Origin: Bacillus pseudomycoides
GTDB lineage: Bacteria; Bacillota; Bacilli; Bacillales; Bacillaceae_G
Length of the DNA stretch: 64,000 nt
NCBI RefSeq assembly: GCF_002551005.1
Contig: NZ_NVOY01000020.1
Coordinates: forward strand, 1 to 64,000
Direction of reading: 5' to 3'
The notes under the pieces were generated by a model. It did not search any database, was not told the origin of the DNA, and saw only the letters and a program-made list of their open reading frames with translations. Numbering within the stretch: the first letter of the stretch is position 1; every line of letters starts with the position of its first letter. The position numbers were made by a program, and so were the translations under genes. Positions 14,324 to 24,589 of this stretch are shown piece after piece.

Positions 14324-17101
14324 GTGGATAAATCAATAAAAGGAATCACGATACAACTTGGCGCGGATACAAGTAAATTAGGCAATGCTCTTAAAGATGT
14401 TACAAAGCAATCTGTAGCTCTATCTCAAGAATTGAAGCAAGTTGAGAGAGGATTGAAGTTTAGTCCTGGTAACACTGAATTACTTGCACAGAAACAGCAA
14501 TTATTAGCTGAACAAGTAACGGTAACAACTGAAAAGCTAAATAAGTTGAAAGAAGCACAAACGCAGATCAATCAGAAGTTTGCAGAAGGCAAGATATCAC
14601 CAGAACAATATAGAGCGTTCAACCGTGAAGTAATCGCAACGGAAAATCACCTAAAAAGCTTACAAAACTCTATGCGAGAGATGGAAGCTGAAGAAGGACG
14701 TATAGCTAATTCCACAAGACAGCTAGAAGCATTATTTCAAGCTACAGGGACGAGTGTAGACAACTTTTCTAGCGCTTTAGGTGGTAGGCTTGTCAACGCA
14801 ATTAAAAGCGGTACAGCTTCATCTAAACAGCTTGACGATGCAATTAATAAAATTGGTGTTGCAGCACTTGGGACAAGAACAGACCTTGAAAAGATGAAAC
14901 AGATTCTTGCAACTATTGACGATGGAAACTCAATAGAAAATGTTAAAAAGGATTTAGCTAAACTCTCTCAAGAAGCTGAACATGCAGGAGAGAAGTTCAA
15001 GAAACTTGATATTGATTTAGAAAACGTTTTGGGTGCAGCGGTTGCTGGTGGAGGTTTAGAAAAAGCGATTGAAACAGCTATGGATACATCTAAATTAAAA
15101 ACGAAAATTGACATATCTTTCAATGTTCCCGAAGAATCTAAAAAATCAGTAGAAGCAGCTGTAAGAGGTATTGAAGCATATGGAGTTGATGGAGCGGAGG
15201 CACTTGAAGGTGTTCGTCGCCAATGGGCATTAAATAAAACGGCTTCTGATGAAGCAAACACAGCTCTTGTGAAACAAGCAGCAACCATTTCTCAAACATA
15301 TGAGGGTATTGATTTTACTGAGTTAATCCAGGAAACAAACGAGATTGCCTCTGAACTTGGGATTTCTCAAGAAGGAGCGATGGGTATGGCTGATGCGCTA
15401 TTGAAAGTAGGCTTTCCGCCAGAGCAACTAGACATTATCGCCGAATATGGTGGTCAGTTAACTCGTGCTGGGTTCAAAGCTGAAGAAGTGCAAGCAATTA
15501 TGGAAGCTGGGGTCGAGACTGGTACTTGGAATATTGATAACCTTTTAGACGGTCTAAAGGAAGGACGCATTCAATTAGCTGAGTTTGCTCAAGGTGCAGA
15601 TAAAGCTTTAAAAGAAGCACTTGATGGGTCAGGGATTGCGACTGAACAAATCGAGAAGTGGGGACAAGCAGTATCCGCCGGTGGAAAAGAAGGTTCGCAA
15701 GCTATGGTAGAAGTGGCTAAAGCAATTGATGCGATAGAAGACCCTGTTAAAAAGAATCAAGTTGGGGTTAAAGTTTTAGCAACTATGTATGAAGACCAAG
15801 GGCAAAATATAACTAACACTTTAATAGATGCTTCAAAAAAAACAGTAGATTTCAAGAAAAACCAAGATCAACTTAATGAATCGGTGAAAAAACTTGACGC
15901 TTCACCAGCTGTAAAATTTCAGAAGGCGATGGCTGATTTAAAAATAGCCCTCGAACCAGTTTTAGAAGTAATTACGAATGTAATTAGTAAGTTAGCTGAA
16001 TGGATCTCTAATAATCCTAAGTTAGCAGCGACATTAACAACAATTGCAATGGTCATAGGTACTATATCGGGAGCAATATTAGCACTAGCACCATTTGTTA
16101 TAACTTTGATTAGTATCATAAAGGCTGTCGCGGCTGCATTAGAAATCGGAGCGTTAGCGGCAACTGGGGTTGTTGCCATTGTGCCTATTATCATTGCTGC
16201 AGTTATCGCACTAGTTATAGCTATCGTTAAAAACTGGGATACGATTAAGAAACGAACAATTGAAATATGGAATTCAATCATAGAGTTTCTTTCTAACTTG
16301 TGGAATGGAATTGTAGAGAAATCCTCGGATATTTGGGGGAAAGTCGTAGAAGTCACGATGAATGTTTGGAATGGAATCAAGGATTTCTTTTCTGAGCTTT
16401 GGGCCGGTATAGTAGAGCTATTTACAACTACTGTGAATGGCATTCGTGATTTCTTTATTCAAGCATGGACAACCGTATCAGAATTCTTTATGAGTATATG
16501 GAATGGTATTGTCGCGTTTTTAACACCAATTCTTCAAGGGATAGCGGATTTCTTTTCGATGGTTTGGAACGGGATTTCAACAGTTATACAAGCAGTTTGG
16601 AATTTCATCACACAGTATTTGCAGACGATCTGGACGGCTATTTTATATTTTGCCACTCCAATATTTGAAAGTGTAAAACAATTTATTGTTGATACTTGGA
16701 ATACAATTAGTACTACTACAAGTGCTGTATGGCAAGCGATAACAGATTTCCTATCATCATGTTGGAATGGACTTGTTAGTTTTGTTACATCAATCTTTGA
16801 AACTATAAAGAATTTCATCATATCAGTATGGAATACGGTAAGTTCAGCAACAAGTTCGGTGTGGAATGCAATAGTTGGTTTCTTAACTGGATTATGGAAC
16901 GGGATCGTTTCAGTTGCCACAACAATATTTAATGCAATTCGAAGTGCAATTGAATCTGTATGGAATTGGATTAGTAGTACAAGTAGTAGCATATGGAATG
17001 GTATTAGTTCTGTATTATCAAGTGTGTGGAATGGCATTAAATCAACAGCATCATCCATTTGGGAAGGGTTAAAAGAAACAATTATGGGTCCTGTCCGTTG
17101 A
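14324..17101 (+). CDS. Tail tape measure protein, part before an in-frame TGA
   Basis: 925 residues from GTG 14324 behind AAGGTGGTGAAC. N-terminal coiled-coil region (about residues 1-240), a TMP domain, hydrophobic transmembrane-like segments (about 565-640), then a long series of Trp-containing repeats of the type WNGI/WNSI with Ser-rich linkers (about 640-920). Tape measure proteins set tail length and help DNA entry. The frame ends in TGA at 17099-17101 and continues in the same frame for another 200 codons (next entry). The coherent sequence on both sides means either a nonsense mutation, readthrough, or two polypeptides. Confidence 0.9.
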   Translation: MDKSIKGITIQLGADTSKLGNALKDVTKQSVALSQELKQVERGLKFSPGNTELLAQKQQLLAEQVTVTTEKLNKLKEAQTQINQKFAEGKISPEQYRAFNREVIATENHLKSLQNSMREMEAEEGRIANSTRQLEALFQATGTSVDNFSSALGGRLVNAIKSGTASSKQLDDAINKIGVAALGTRTDLEKMKQILATIDDGNSIENVKKDLAKLSQEAEHAGEKFKKLDIDLENVLGAAVAGGGLEKAIETAMDTSKLKTKIDISFNVPEESKKSVEAAVRGIEAYGVDGAEALEGVRRQWALNKTASDEANTALVKQAATISQTYEGIDFTELIQETNEIASELGISQEGAMGMADALLKVGFPPEQLDIIAEYGGQLTRAGFKAEEVQAIMEAGVETGTWNIDNLLDGLKEGRIQLAEFAQGADKALKEALDGSGIATEQIEKWGQAVSAGGKEGSQAMVEVAKAIDAIEDPVKKNQVGVKVLATMYEDQGQNITNTLIDASKKTVDFKKNQDQLNESVKKLDASPAVKFQKAMADLKIALEPVLEVITNVISKLAEWISNNPKLAATLTTIAMVIGTISGAILALAPFVITLISIIKAVAAALEIGALAATGVVAIVPIIIAAVIALVIAIVKNWDTIKKRTIEIWNSIIEFLSNLWNGIVEKSSDIWGKVVEVTMNVWNGIKDFFSELWAGIVELFTTTVNGIRDFFIQAWTTVSEFFMSIWNGIVAFLTPILQGIADFFSMVWNGISTVIQAVWNFITQYLQTIWTAILYFATPIFESVKQFIVDTWNTISTTTSAVWQAITDFLSSCWNGLVSFVTSIFETIKNFIISVWNTVSSATSSVWNAIVGFLTGLWNGIVSVATTIFNAIRSAIESVWNWISSTSSSIWNGISSVLSSVWNGIKSTASSIWEGLKETIMGPVR

Positions 17102-17701
17102 GTGACTGGTGCAGTTACTAGTGCGTTTGACGGAATGAAGTCAGGGATTTTGAGTGCATGGGATGGCATAAAGTCAGGTATCAAAACAACAATAAATTTC
17201 ATCATTAAAATGATTAATAAATTCATAGATGGATTTAATACACCAGCGGATGCCTTAAATAAAATACCTGGTGTTGATGCACCAAAAATTCCACATGTTC
17301 CAATGTTGGCCACAGGTGGTCATGTTCTTGGAGATGGGCAATTTATTGCTGGTGAAGCAGGACCAGAGTTATTTACGAAAAGAGGGAATAAGGTATCGGT
17401 TACGCCACTATCATCAAGAGAGAGATCGCTTGGTATCACAGGTACAATTAAAGAATTAGTTGCGAATATGAATCGTACGATGGCTGGTAATATACAATCA
17501 CTTAATGAAAGTGCAATGCGTGGAATGAATGTTTCATATGCTAATGCAGGAATGTATGGCATGGATTCAACTCCAAAAGATGTAGTTGTACAAGTTACTG
17601 TAGATCAACCTGTAATTGTGGATGGCCGTATCGTACAACGTTCTGTACGAAAAGAAGATTTAAGACAAGATAAAATTAACTTTCTGAAAGGGAGGGAATG
17701 A
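17102..17701 (+). CDS. Tail tape measure protein, part after the in-frame TGA
   Basis: This continues the tape-measure frame directly after TGA 17099-17101. A GTG follows at once, but no ribosome site precedes it (upstream is GGTCCTGTCCGT). The repeat pattern goes on (AFDGMKSGILSAWDGIKSGIK) and the region contains the conserved C-terminal block FATGG-like LATGGHVLGDGQFIAGEAGPEL seen in many Gram-positive tape measures (given as a region, residues 65-88). It overlaps the Dit gene start. If the TGA is not read through, this conserved C-terminus would be lost. Confidence 0.8.
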   Translation: MTGAVTSAFDGMKSGILSAWDGIKSGIKTTINFIIKMINKFIDGFNTPADALNKIPGVDAPKIPHVPMLATGGHVLGDGQFIAGEAGPELFTKRGNKVSVTPLSSRERSLGITGTIKELVANMNRTMAGNIQSLNESAMRGMNVSYANAGMYGMDSTPKDVVVQVTVDQPVIVDGRIVQRSVRKEDLRQDKINFLKGRE

Positions 17702-17706
17702 TAAGT

Positions 17707-18534
17707 ATGCCAGATACATTGTTATTATTTAAAAATGGACAGACTTGCTCCCTCAAGAAAGATCACAATGTCGAAACATTGGAATTAACAGTTGATCCTC
17801 CAAAAAAGGAAGCACAGAAAACAAAAATGAATGGAAAATTTGGGGTCCATTATTACAATAAAAGCTACACAGAACGAGGATGCCAGCTTAGAGTCCTAGT
17901 TGACACGATGGACATAGAGGGTGTTTATGAGAAACGGAATGAATTGTATGCCTTATTTGGAAGGCTAGAAGACTTTTATATCATATATTCAAGAGAACCA
18001 GGTATAAGAAGACGCGTTGAGTATCAAGACATGAAAATCAACCGTCCGCCTGGTTCTTTAATGTTTGAAATTATTATTGAATTCTCAATACCGGATGGTT
18101 TCGGGGAAAGTATCTTTAGGTCAACTGACATAAAAGAATGGGATACTAATAAATTTGCTTGGGGTATGAATTTGGAGTGGGATGATAAATATGATTACAC
18201 ATTTAAAGAAAAAATGTTCCATTTTAAAAACGTTGGAACGATGGAGATTAACCCGTCTCAGCACGACATAACATGGCGGATTAAATGTGATCCACGATAC
18301 TTAAAGATTACGAACTTTACTACTAATGATTCATTGACTATTTACAATCCTGGTGCAGTGTCACAGGGGATCATTGTTATAAAGGGACTTCACATAGAAG
18401 ATGAGTATGGCCGGAATCTTGTACGTCATGCTGATGCAGGTGAAATACATCTTGCACCCGGTATAAACCAAATTAAAATCGAATCATCTTCGTTTCATTG
18501 GTGTGAGATTGATACGAAATTCTATTATTTATAG
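17707..18534 (+). CDS. Distal tail protein (Dit family)
   Basis: About 275 residues from ATG 17707, which is 9 nt after GGGAGGG; an in-frame ATG at 17698 abuts the site. The N-terminal domain (residues 1-135, with MNGKFGVHYYNKSYTERG and the RLEDFYIIYSREPG segment) matches the phage tail component family that forms the hexameric hub linking tail tube and baseplate. The C-terminal half is a beta-sandwich-like region ending FHWCEIDTKFYYL. Located between tape measure and tail-tip genes as in all siphoviruses of this type. Confidence 0.82.
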   Translation: MPDTLLLFKNGQTCSLKKDHNVETLELTVDPPKKEAQKTKMNGKFGVHYYNKSYTERGCQLRVLVDTMDIEGVYEKRNELYALFGRLEDFYIIYSREPGIRRRVEYQDMKINRPPGSLMFEIIIEFSIPDGFGESIFRSTDIKEWDTNKFAWGMNLEWDDKYDYTFKEKMFHFKNVGTMEINPSQHDITWRIKCDPRYLKITNFTTNDSLTIYNPGAVSQGIIVIKGLHIEDEYGRNLVRHADAGEIHLAPGINQIKIESSSFHWCEIDTKFYYL

Positions 18535-18549
18535 AAAGGAGCGAATGCC

Positions 18550-20523
18550 ATGAGTTTAGCAAGACAATATTATGTAAATAGTGCTGTATCTGCTGATGAA
18601 CGGAAAGAATTAAATTTAGAAGTAGAAAATATATATTTGGAGCTTGTGAACAACAACAATTTTATTGTTAGGGTTCAACAAGCTCTTTTAAGTTTAGCAA
18701 CAAAAGAAGCAGCCGATGTTGCTAATTTATTAGCATTAATAGCAAGTGGAAATACAGATACTTTAAATACAGTGAAAAAATTAATCTCAGATTTTCTAGC
18801 GGCCAAACCATCAAATTTTGATGAGGTAGTCGCAGCGAGATTAGGGGAAAAGACTTTATATGATTTGAATCAGAAAATAAAAACAAAACTAGATAACACA
18901 GATAGTTTTCAACGAGTTAAATTAACAGATGATGATGGTTATTCTTTTAAACTTACAGATGCAAGTGATCTTAATTTGATTACTAAAGCTGGATTTTACA
19001 GGGGATTCGAACTTAAAAATTCTCCAAAAGAGAATAATTACGGTTGGTATATCCAAGTGTATTCGCATAATGTTGGTGATTTTGCTTGTATGCAAATTGC
19101 ATACTGTCTTCACAATGCAGATGATAACAGCCCATACGTCCGTAAGAAAGTTAAAGGAACTTGGACAGAATGGAAACAACTTGGTTTAGCTGGTGCGTAC
19201 GATGATATTAAGAATGAGGTCAATAAAGTTAAAGGCATTCATCCTTCGTTAGATGTAGCAATCAGGTCCATGATTCCATACAACAGTGTTAATTATTACG
19301 CAGACTTTCAAAAGGCATTAAATGAATCGGCAGGAAAAACGCTAGATATTCCTGCAGGGACATACACAATTGGTGATTTGGAACTTCCAAGTAATATTAA
19401 TATTCGTGCTGATCCAAATGCTTTCTTTATTTTAAAGGCAGGAAGTACAACATTCTTTACTAATAAAGATACAGTTAACATCGGCGGATACGATAAGACA
19501 AGAAACATCGTTTTTAAAGGTGGGTTATTCGATCTTAAAAAGCTAAAAGATGCAAAAGCATTTGTATTATCACATTGCCAAGACGTTGTGATTGATACAA
19601 AAGTTATTAATGGTGGCGAGTCCCAATCATATGTCGCTTTGAATGCTGTGAAAGATTCAAAAATAGACATAGAAGCTGTGGATTGTACAGCTACAACAGC
19701 GGTTGGTGCAACAGTAGGTATTTATGTATTCAATGATAAAAACGCGCTCACAAATCAAAATGCGAAGCCTTACGACCTTACGCCATGCGACAACGTATTA
19801 ATTAATCTGAAATTGAAAAATGTGAAAAAGGGACTAGCTGAAATTGCGCCAGTAGATAAAGTGATTCATAAAAATATCACTTATAACGTACAAGGTGAAA
19901 ATGTGTTAGAAGAGCTTGGATTGTTCAATAATATGTCCTATTTCAGAACTGAAAAAGTAATTGGGAATGATGTCGGCCACGGTCTAGTATTCCAGATTTT
20001 AAATGATACTTGCGAAGATTTCACAATCGAAGGCGTGAACCTTCGAAACGGGAAAAGCAAAGAAACATCCCGTGGTGTGTGGTTTAAATCCAAAGAAGGA
20101 GATAATGCACCCCAGTATAAAAATGTTCGTATTTCTAATCCTGTCGTTCGAACTTTTAATAAAGGAATCGTAACGGAATATGGATTTAGCGCTAAAATTA
20201 CCAATCCAGACGTACAAGAGTGTTGGGAAGATGGTATTTGGAATTACTTCACTCTTGATTGGGGCCTAAACGGTGGAACGGTTAAATATAATAATAAATT
20301 TGGTTGGGATTCCCGCGCAGACGTTCACATCGGAGAGTTAGCAATCTCAAATGGAAATAAAAAAGTATTTAGATCAATTCTTTCAAATGTACAAGTTAGA
20401 ACATTACGAGTAGAGAACCTACAAGATAGTATTATTGCAAATGTAATTATCAAAGGTGGAGGCTTCTCACAAGTTGGTTCTAATCACAATAATAAAATCG
20501 ATTATTTAGAGGTTGGTTGGTAA
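18550..20523 (+). CDS. Tail fibre/baseplate protein with pyocin-knob and pectate-lyase-like helix
   Basis: 657 residues. N-terminal helical stretch (1-110), then a pyocin-knob-like domain (about 118-215, with ITKAGFYRGFE, GWYIQVYSHN and WKQL), then a right-handed beta-helix of the pectate-lyase superfamily (about 245-655, starting NYYADFQKALNESAG). Such fusions are tail spikes or receptor-binding and polysaccharide-degrading tips. The catalytic chemistry cannot be assigned. The end overlaps the TTG-initiated version of the next gene by a few bases. This gene probably helps set host range. Confidence 0.75.
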   Translation: MSLARQYYVNSAVSADERKELNLEVENIYLELVNNNNFIVRVQQALLSLATKEAADVANLLALIASGNTDTLNTVKKLISDFLAAKPSNFDEVVAARLGEKTLYDLNQKIKTKLDNTDSFQRVKLTDDDGYSFKLTDASDLNLITKAGFYRGFELKNSPKENNYGWYIQVYSHNVGDFACMQIAYCLHNADDNSPYVRKKVKGTWTEWKQLGLAGAYDDIKNEVNKVKGIHPSLDVAIRSMIPYNSVNYYADFQKALNESAGKTLDIPAGTYTIGDLELPSNINIRADPNAFFILKAGSTTFFTNKDTVNIGGYDKTRNIVFKGGLFDLKKLKDAKAFVLSHCQDVVIDTKVINGGESQSYVALNAVKDSKIDIEAVDCTATTAVGATVGIYVFNDKNALTNQNAKPYDLTPCDNVLINLKLKNVKKGLAEIAPVDKVIHKNITYNVQGENVLEELGLFNNMSYFRTEKVIGNDVGHGLVFQILNDTCEDFTIEGVNLRNGKSKETSRGVWFKSKEGDNAPQYKNVRISNPVVRTFNKGIVTEYGFSAKITNPDVQECWEDGIWNYFTLDWGLNGGTVKYNNKFGWDSRADVHIGELAISNGNKKVFRSILSNVQVRTLRVENLQDSIIANVIIKGGGFSQVGSNHNNKIDYLEVGW

Positions 20524-20524
20524 T

Positions 20525-23500
20525 ATGAAGCGAGTAGAAAGACCTAAAATTGAACAATTATCAACGGGTGAGCAATTTCATTTAGTTGATATGAAACTAT
20601 TTGAGGTAATAGAGGGCAAAAATGAACCGTCCTCTATTCGCTTCGAAGTTCCAGATACAAATATGAATAAGCGTGTTTATTCATATGTAGAAGATAGGAA
20701 TCTACTTATCTTTGAGGGCCAATACTACATTATTCTAGTCAATCATCAAGATGAGCTTGGATTTAAAGATTGTGACGCGATACAAGTAGGTGCTGAACTA
20801 TCTTTACAAACACAAGAAAAAAAGGTTACAGGTTATTTATCTATTGATGAAGGGCTTGCCCACACTTTTGAAGGAAGTAACTTCAAATATATCAGTCGTT
20901 GTTCGAAACAAATTCAATTGCATTTCGATAATTTCGGTGGCGAAAGTCGAATGAAAATGATCCGAAAGCTACTGGAACGATTCGATATTGAATGTATTTT
21001 CGATAATATGACTGTTATCTTTGCGGATAGAATCGGTAAAACAACAGACAAGTTATATAAGTTTGGTTATAACGTAAATGCCATTAAGAAAACAACAGAT
21101 GACAGTAATTGCTCATTCTCTGTTTTATTACTTGGCCATACACCATCTAAAGAAGAGGGTGAAGGGAAACAATTTACGTATTATTATGAATCACCTCTTA
21201 AATACAAAATGCCGGAACTCATTCGTTATCGACAAGCTGAGAATATTGAGGATGACAAAATCAAAAATGAAGAAACAGCGAAAAAGCGTTGTGAAGAGGC
21301 TGTAAACGACATCCCGATTGTTTCTATCACTGTGGACCACAAAGAGGCAAACTTCGATGATTCAAATGAACCTAAAGTTGGTGACCGTGCAATCCTTCAA
21401 CATCATAAGTACAATATGGATTTTGATGTGCGCGTTGTAAAACGGACCCGTTATCCATTTGAAGAAACGCCTAATATTTATGATTTTAGTAATAAACGAG
21501 AAGAACTTGTGGACCGTACCGAAGAGCAAAAGAAATGGACTTCCGATATTCTTTCTGTTGTAAAAGAGTTAGATCAAAAGCTATTAGAGCAATCCAATAA
21601 CTATACAGACCGTATCAATGAAAAAACAGATAAAAAAGCAGAAGCAGCCAAGCAAGAAAGTGAAGCAGCTAAGAAGCTTGCAGAGCTTGTGAAAGAAAAT
21701 CAAAAGAACTTTCAAACTACAATCATTGAAAGTAATACGGCACCGACGACTAATCTTGAGCCTGGCAAAACGCTTTGGCTAGATACTTCAAAAGGTAAGC
21801 CAGGGGTGCTGAAAAAGTGGAACGGTAAAACATGGGATGTAATTGTTCCTGATGTGGACGGTATAATCAAAGCTTCTGAGGAAAAAACGAACAAAGAAAT
21901 ACAACAGATTATATCTGATATGCAAGATAAGGCCGATAAAGATTGGTTGAATGAGCAATTAAAAGATAAAGCTGACAAAAGTGGTGTTTATACGAAAATA
22001 GAAAGTGATAAGAAGCTTGAAGGCTTTGTTAGCAAACAAATATACGAAACAGATGCACAAGGGAATATTAAAAAGTTTAGCGATATTGGAACTAAATTTA
22101 CTCAGACAGATACGGCTATTAGTCAAATGGCTACAAAGCAAAGTGTCACTGATCTTGGTAATAATGTATCACAAGTTAGTAAAACAGCTAATGAAGCAAA
22201 GCAAACAGCAGAAGGTAACACCCGTACTATCAAGGATATCAATACAACTGTGAATGAACAAAAAACAGCCGTTGGAAATCTGTCTAAAAAAACAACTGAA
22301 ATCGAAGAAAAAGCCGGGCGGATTACTGAAAAGTTAACGAGCGTTGAGCAGAAGCAAGGTCAATTTGAACAGAAAGCGGCTGAATTAACTCGTACAACCG
22401 AGTCCATTAAACAGAGTGTAGAAAGCATTTCTAAGGTACAAACAACACAGGGAGAACAACTCAAACAAGCTAAAGCTACACTGGAAACGCAAGCAGAAGC
22501 GATTAAAGGAAAAGTAACGATTACCGAAGTTGGTAACTATGTTAGCAGCATAGGTATGGATAATTTAATAAGGAACGCATTATTGAAAACAGATTCAAAT
22601 CATTGGTCCTTAGCGCCTAATGTTATTCGTGATACCAATGTTACGTATAACAGTTCTTACAGCATTAAAACAGACCAGACTGGATTAACGGCTGATAATT
22701 GGCGCGGCGGCATTAGTGAGAAAGTTAAAGCTGCAGCTGGTGAAGATTTTGTTATATCTGGTTGGTTTATGACCGATGATAAAAGCAAAATCGACAAGGG
22801 AGCAAGAATAGAAATAGAGTTTTATAACACTTCTGGAAGTAGAATTGTAGCTAATAGTTTTGATATTCCTTTAGAAAACAACGTTTGGAAATTCGCAACA
22901 GGAACCGTTAAGGCGCCAGTAGGAACAGCAGCTGTTGATGGTAGGTTTTATGTAATACGAAACGGAAGACTTTGGGCATCTAGAATGATGTTACAACGTG
23001 GAATGAAGCCATCGGAGTTTACCGAGAATGCAATGGACATTGTTGGGAAAGATGAGTTATTAAGCCAGATTGCAGAGAAAGTAGCTACAGCTGATTACAA
23101 CAAGCAAACAGAAATTTTCACAAGAGAGTTTGCGGCTACAAAAGAAGGAATCCGTATTGCTGCTAAAAAAGAAGAAGTATATACACGTGTGGAATCTGAT
23201 AACAGATATGCTACAGGTGCTTATGTAAAAGAGATGGAATCACGCATTGAGATTACTGAAAAAAGCATTCAGAGTACAGTTAAAGTCGGTAATATCATCT
23301 CAAGTATTAACCAAACAGCTGAAAAGATTCAAATTGAAGCGAAGCGTATAAACCTAATTGGTGCGGTAACAGCGGAAAGCATTGCTGGTAAATTGCTTGA
23401 AGGTATTACTATTAGAGCAATCGACCCGAACAATAGTAATAACTTTACAGAGATGTCGAATGGTAGAATCTTTACACAAGGGTTTCAAACTCCAGCTGAA

Positions 23501-24451
23501 TGGAATCGATGGGCAAAGAGATTTGTTACAGGTTTAGAAAAGGGACTTTTTTATAGTAAGGGTTATAAAGAAGACGGCTCGTTAGCGAATTCTATAGACA
23601 TTGCTTCATGGGGATTGAACCTTAATGATGGTAATGATACTGCACACTATGGAGCACAAACATTTACTGTGTTGGATAACGGTCAACGAAAATCTGTTAC
23701 CGCAAAGTCTTATGATTCAACGCTAGGATGGAAACCATCGTTGACCCTTGATAACCCTCAAAATGCAGAATTTGCAAAGATAACGTCAAATGCACTTTAT
23801 TTTTATAACATGAAAAAAAACTATAAGAATGAATGGATTACTGAGGATATTGGTTCGCATATAACGTTATATAAGTCAATGATTTGTTGTGACGATCATT
23901 GGAATGGGTATTTACAAGTCAAGAATAGCAGTGGTTCGAATCACAGTGGTGTCGTAGCAACCGAATATAAAACTACTTCCCAACGAAAACTTAAAACGTA
24001 TATAAAAGATTTACAGTTTGATGCTCTTCAAAGTGTTTTAGATTTAAAAATTAAAGAATACTATTTCAAAAATGATATAGCTAAACTGTATGAAATGCGT
24101 GAACAGAGAGAAGAAGGACAAGCGCCTTACACATTAAAAGATATTCCTAAGCGATACGGATTTATGGTTGATGATTGCCCATTACAGTTTACTGATGAGC
24201 AACGTGATGGTATCAATTTATACGGTTCTTTATCAGTTACAATAAGAGGCTTTCAGCAGTATGTACAAAAAACAGACGATAGACTAAATCAAATAGAAAA
24301 GGTGATTAATAGTGAAAATAACAGCAGATCAGGAACTTTACGTAAAAGTGGTAGAAGAACAGCTAAACGCAGCCACCCAAGAGAAAAATATTTATTTGGC
24401 TCGCGTCATCGAGTTAGAAGCGGAAAATCAAAAGTTAAGAGAAGAAAATGA
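20525..24451 (+). CDS. Tail-associated protein (Tal/prophage endopeptidase-like tail tip)
   Basis: About 1308 residues from ATG 20525 (a TTG at 20513 is the alternative). The N-terminal 330 residues form the Gp37/Tal-type hub domain (GDRAILQHHKYNMDFDVRV region). They are followed by a coiled coil (about 335-375), long helical repeats (about 500-670), a carbohydrate-binding jelly-roll (about 680-845, GMDNLIRNALL to MKPSEFTENA), and a C-terminal chaperone-like domain (SQRKLKTYIKDL ... RYGFMVDDC). The final 45 residues are abnormally basic and overlap, in another frame, the 56-residue gene at 24312, so the true C-terminus may be near VINSE. Confidence 0.8.
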   Translation: MKRVERPKIEQLSTGEQFHLVDMKLFEVIEGKNEPSSIRFEVPDTNMNKRVYSYVEDRNLLIFEGQYYIILVNHQDELGFKDCDAIQVGAELSLQTQEKKVTGYLSIDEGLAHTFEGSNFKYISRCSKQIQLHFDNFGGESRMKMIRKLLERFDIECIFDNMTVIFADRIGKTTDKLYKFGYNVNAIKKTTDDSNCSFSVLLLGHTPSKEEGEGKQFTYYYESPLKYKMPELIRYRQAENIEDDKIKNEETAKKRCEEAVNDIPIVSITVDHKEANFDDSNEPKVGDRAILQHHKYNMDFDVRVVKRTRYPFEETPNIYDFSNKREELVDRTEEQKKWTSDILSVVKELDQKLLEQSNNYTDRINEKTDKKAEAAKQESEAAKKLAELVKENQKNFQTTIIESNTAPTTNLEPGKTLWLDTSKGKPGVLKKWNGKTWDVIVPDVDGIIKASEEKTNKEIQQIISDMQDKADKDWLNEQLKDKADKSGVYTKIESDKKLEGFVSKQIYETDAQGNIKKFSDIGTKFTQTDTAISQMATKQSVTDLGNNVSQVSKTANEAKQTAEGNTRTIKDINTTVNEQKTAVGNLSKKTTEIEEKAGRITEKLTSVEQKQGQFEQKAAELTRTTESIKQSVESISKVQTTQGEQLKQAKATLETQAEAIKGKVTITEVGNYVSSIGMDNLIRNALLKTDSNHWSLAPNVIRDTNVTYNSSYSIKTDQTGLTADNWRGGISEKVKAAAGEDFVISGWFMTDDKSKIDKGARIEIEFYNTSGSRIVANSFDIPLENNVWKFATGTVKAPVGTAAVDGRFYVIRNGRLWASRMMLQRGMKPSEFTENAMDIVGKDELLSQIAEKVATADYNKQTEIFTREFAATKEGIRIAAKKEEVYTRVESDNRYATGAYVKEMESRIEITEKSIQSTVKVGNIISSINQTAEKIQIEAKRINLIGAVTAESIAGKLLEGITIRAIDPNNSNNFTEMSNGRIFTQGFQTPAEWNRWAKRFVTGLEKGLFYSKGYKEDGSLANSIDIASWGLNLNDGNDTAHYGAQTFTVLDNGQRKSVTAKSYDSTLGWKPSLTLDNPQNAEFAKITSNALYFYNMKKNYKNEWITEDIGSHITLYKSMICCDDHWNGYLQVKNSSGSNHSGVVATEYKTTSQRKLKTYIKDLQFDALQSVLDLKIKEYYFKNDIAKLYEMREQREEGQAPYTLKDIPKRYGFMVDDCPLQFTDEQRDGINLYGSLSVTIRGFQQYVQKTDDRLNQIEKVINSENNSRSGTLRKSGRRTAKRSHPREKYLFGSRHRVRSGKSKVKRRK

Positions 24452-24482
24452 GAAGTTGAAACCAAAGTCTACTAATAAGTAA
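24312..24482 (+). CDS. Small coiled-coil phage protein overlapping tal
   Basis: 56 residues from GTG 24312 with AAAAGGTGATT about 8 nt upstream, read in a different frame from the end of the tail-tip gene. The sequence is a clean heptad coiled coil (YVKVVEEQLNAATQEKN then VIELEAENQKLREENEKL). Codon and residue use look far more natural than the basic tail in the overlapping frame, so this is probably the real gene. It may be a XkdX-like or tail accessory peptide. No family is certain. Confidence 0.65.
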   Translation: MKITADQELYVKVVEEQLNAATQEKNIYLARVIELEAENQKLREENEKLKPKSTNK

Positions 24483-24589
24483 GGCTTTTTTATTTTGATA
24501 ATCACTTAAAATAATAAATTGCAATATATAATTATTATGTTATTATTTTAAACGTTATGTCTCACAAATTATTACATAGGAGGAAAACT

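Noticed and set aside
16465-17313. Long frames on both strands inside the tape-measure gene
   Set aside because: They follow the Trp-Asn repeat structure of the real gene in other frames and have no ribosome sites.
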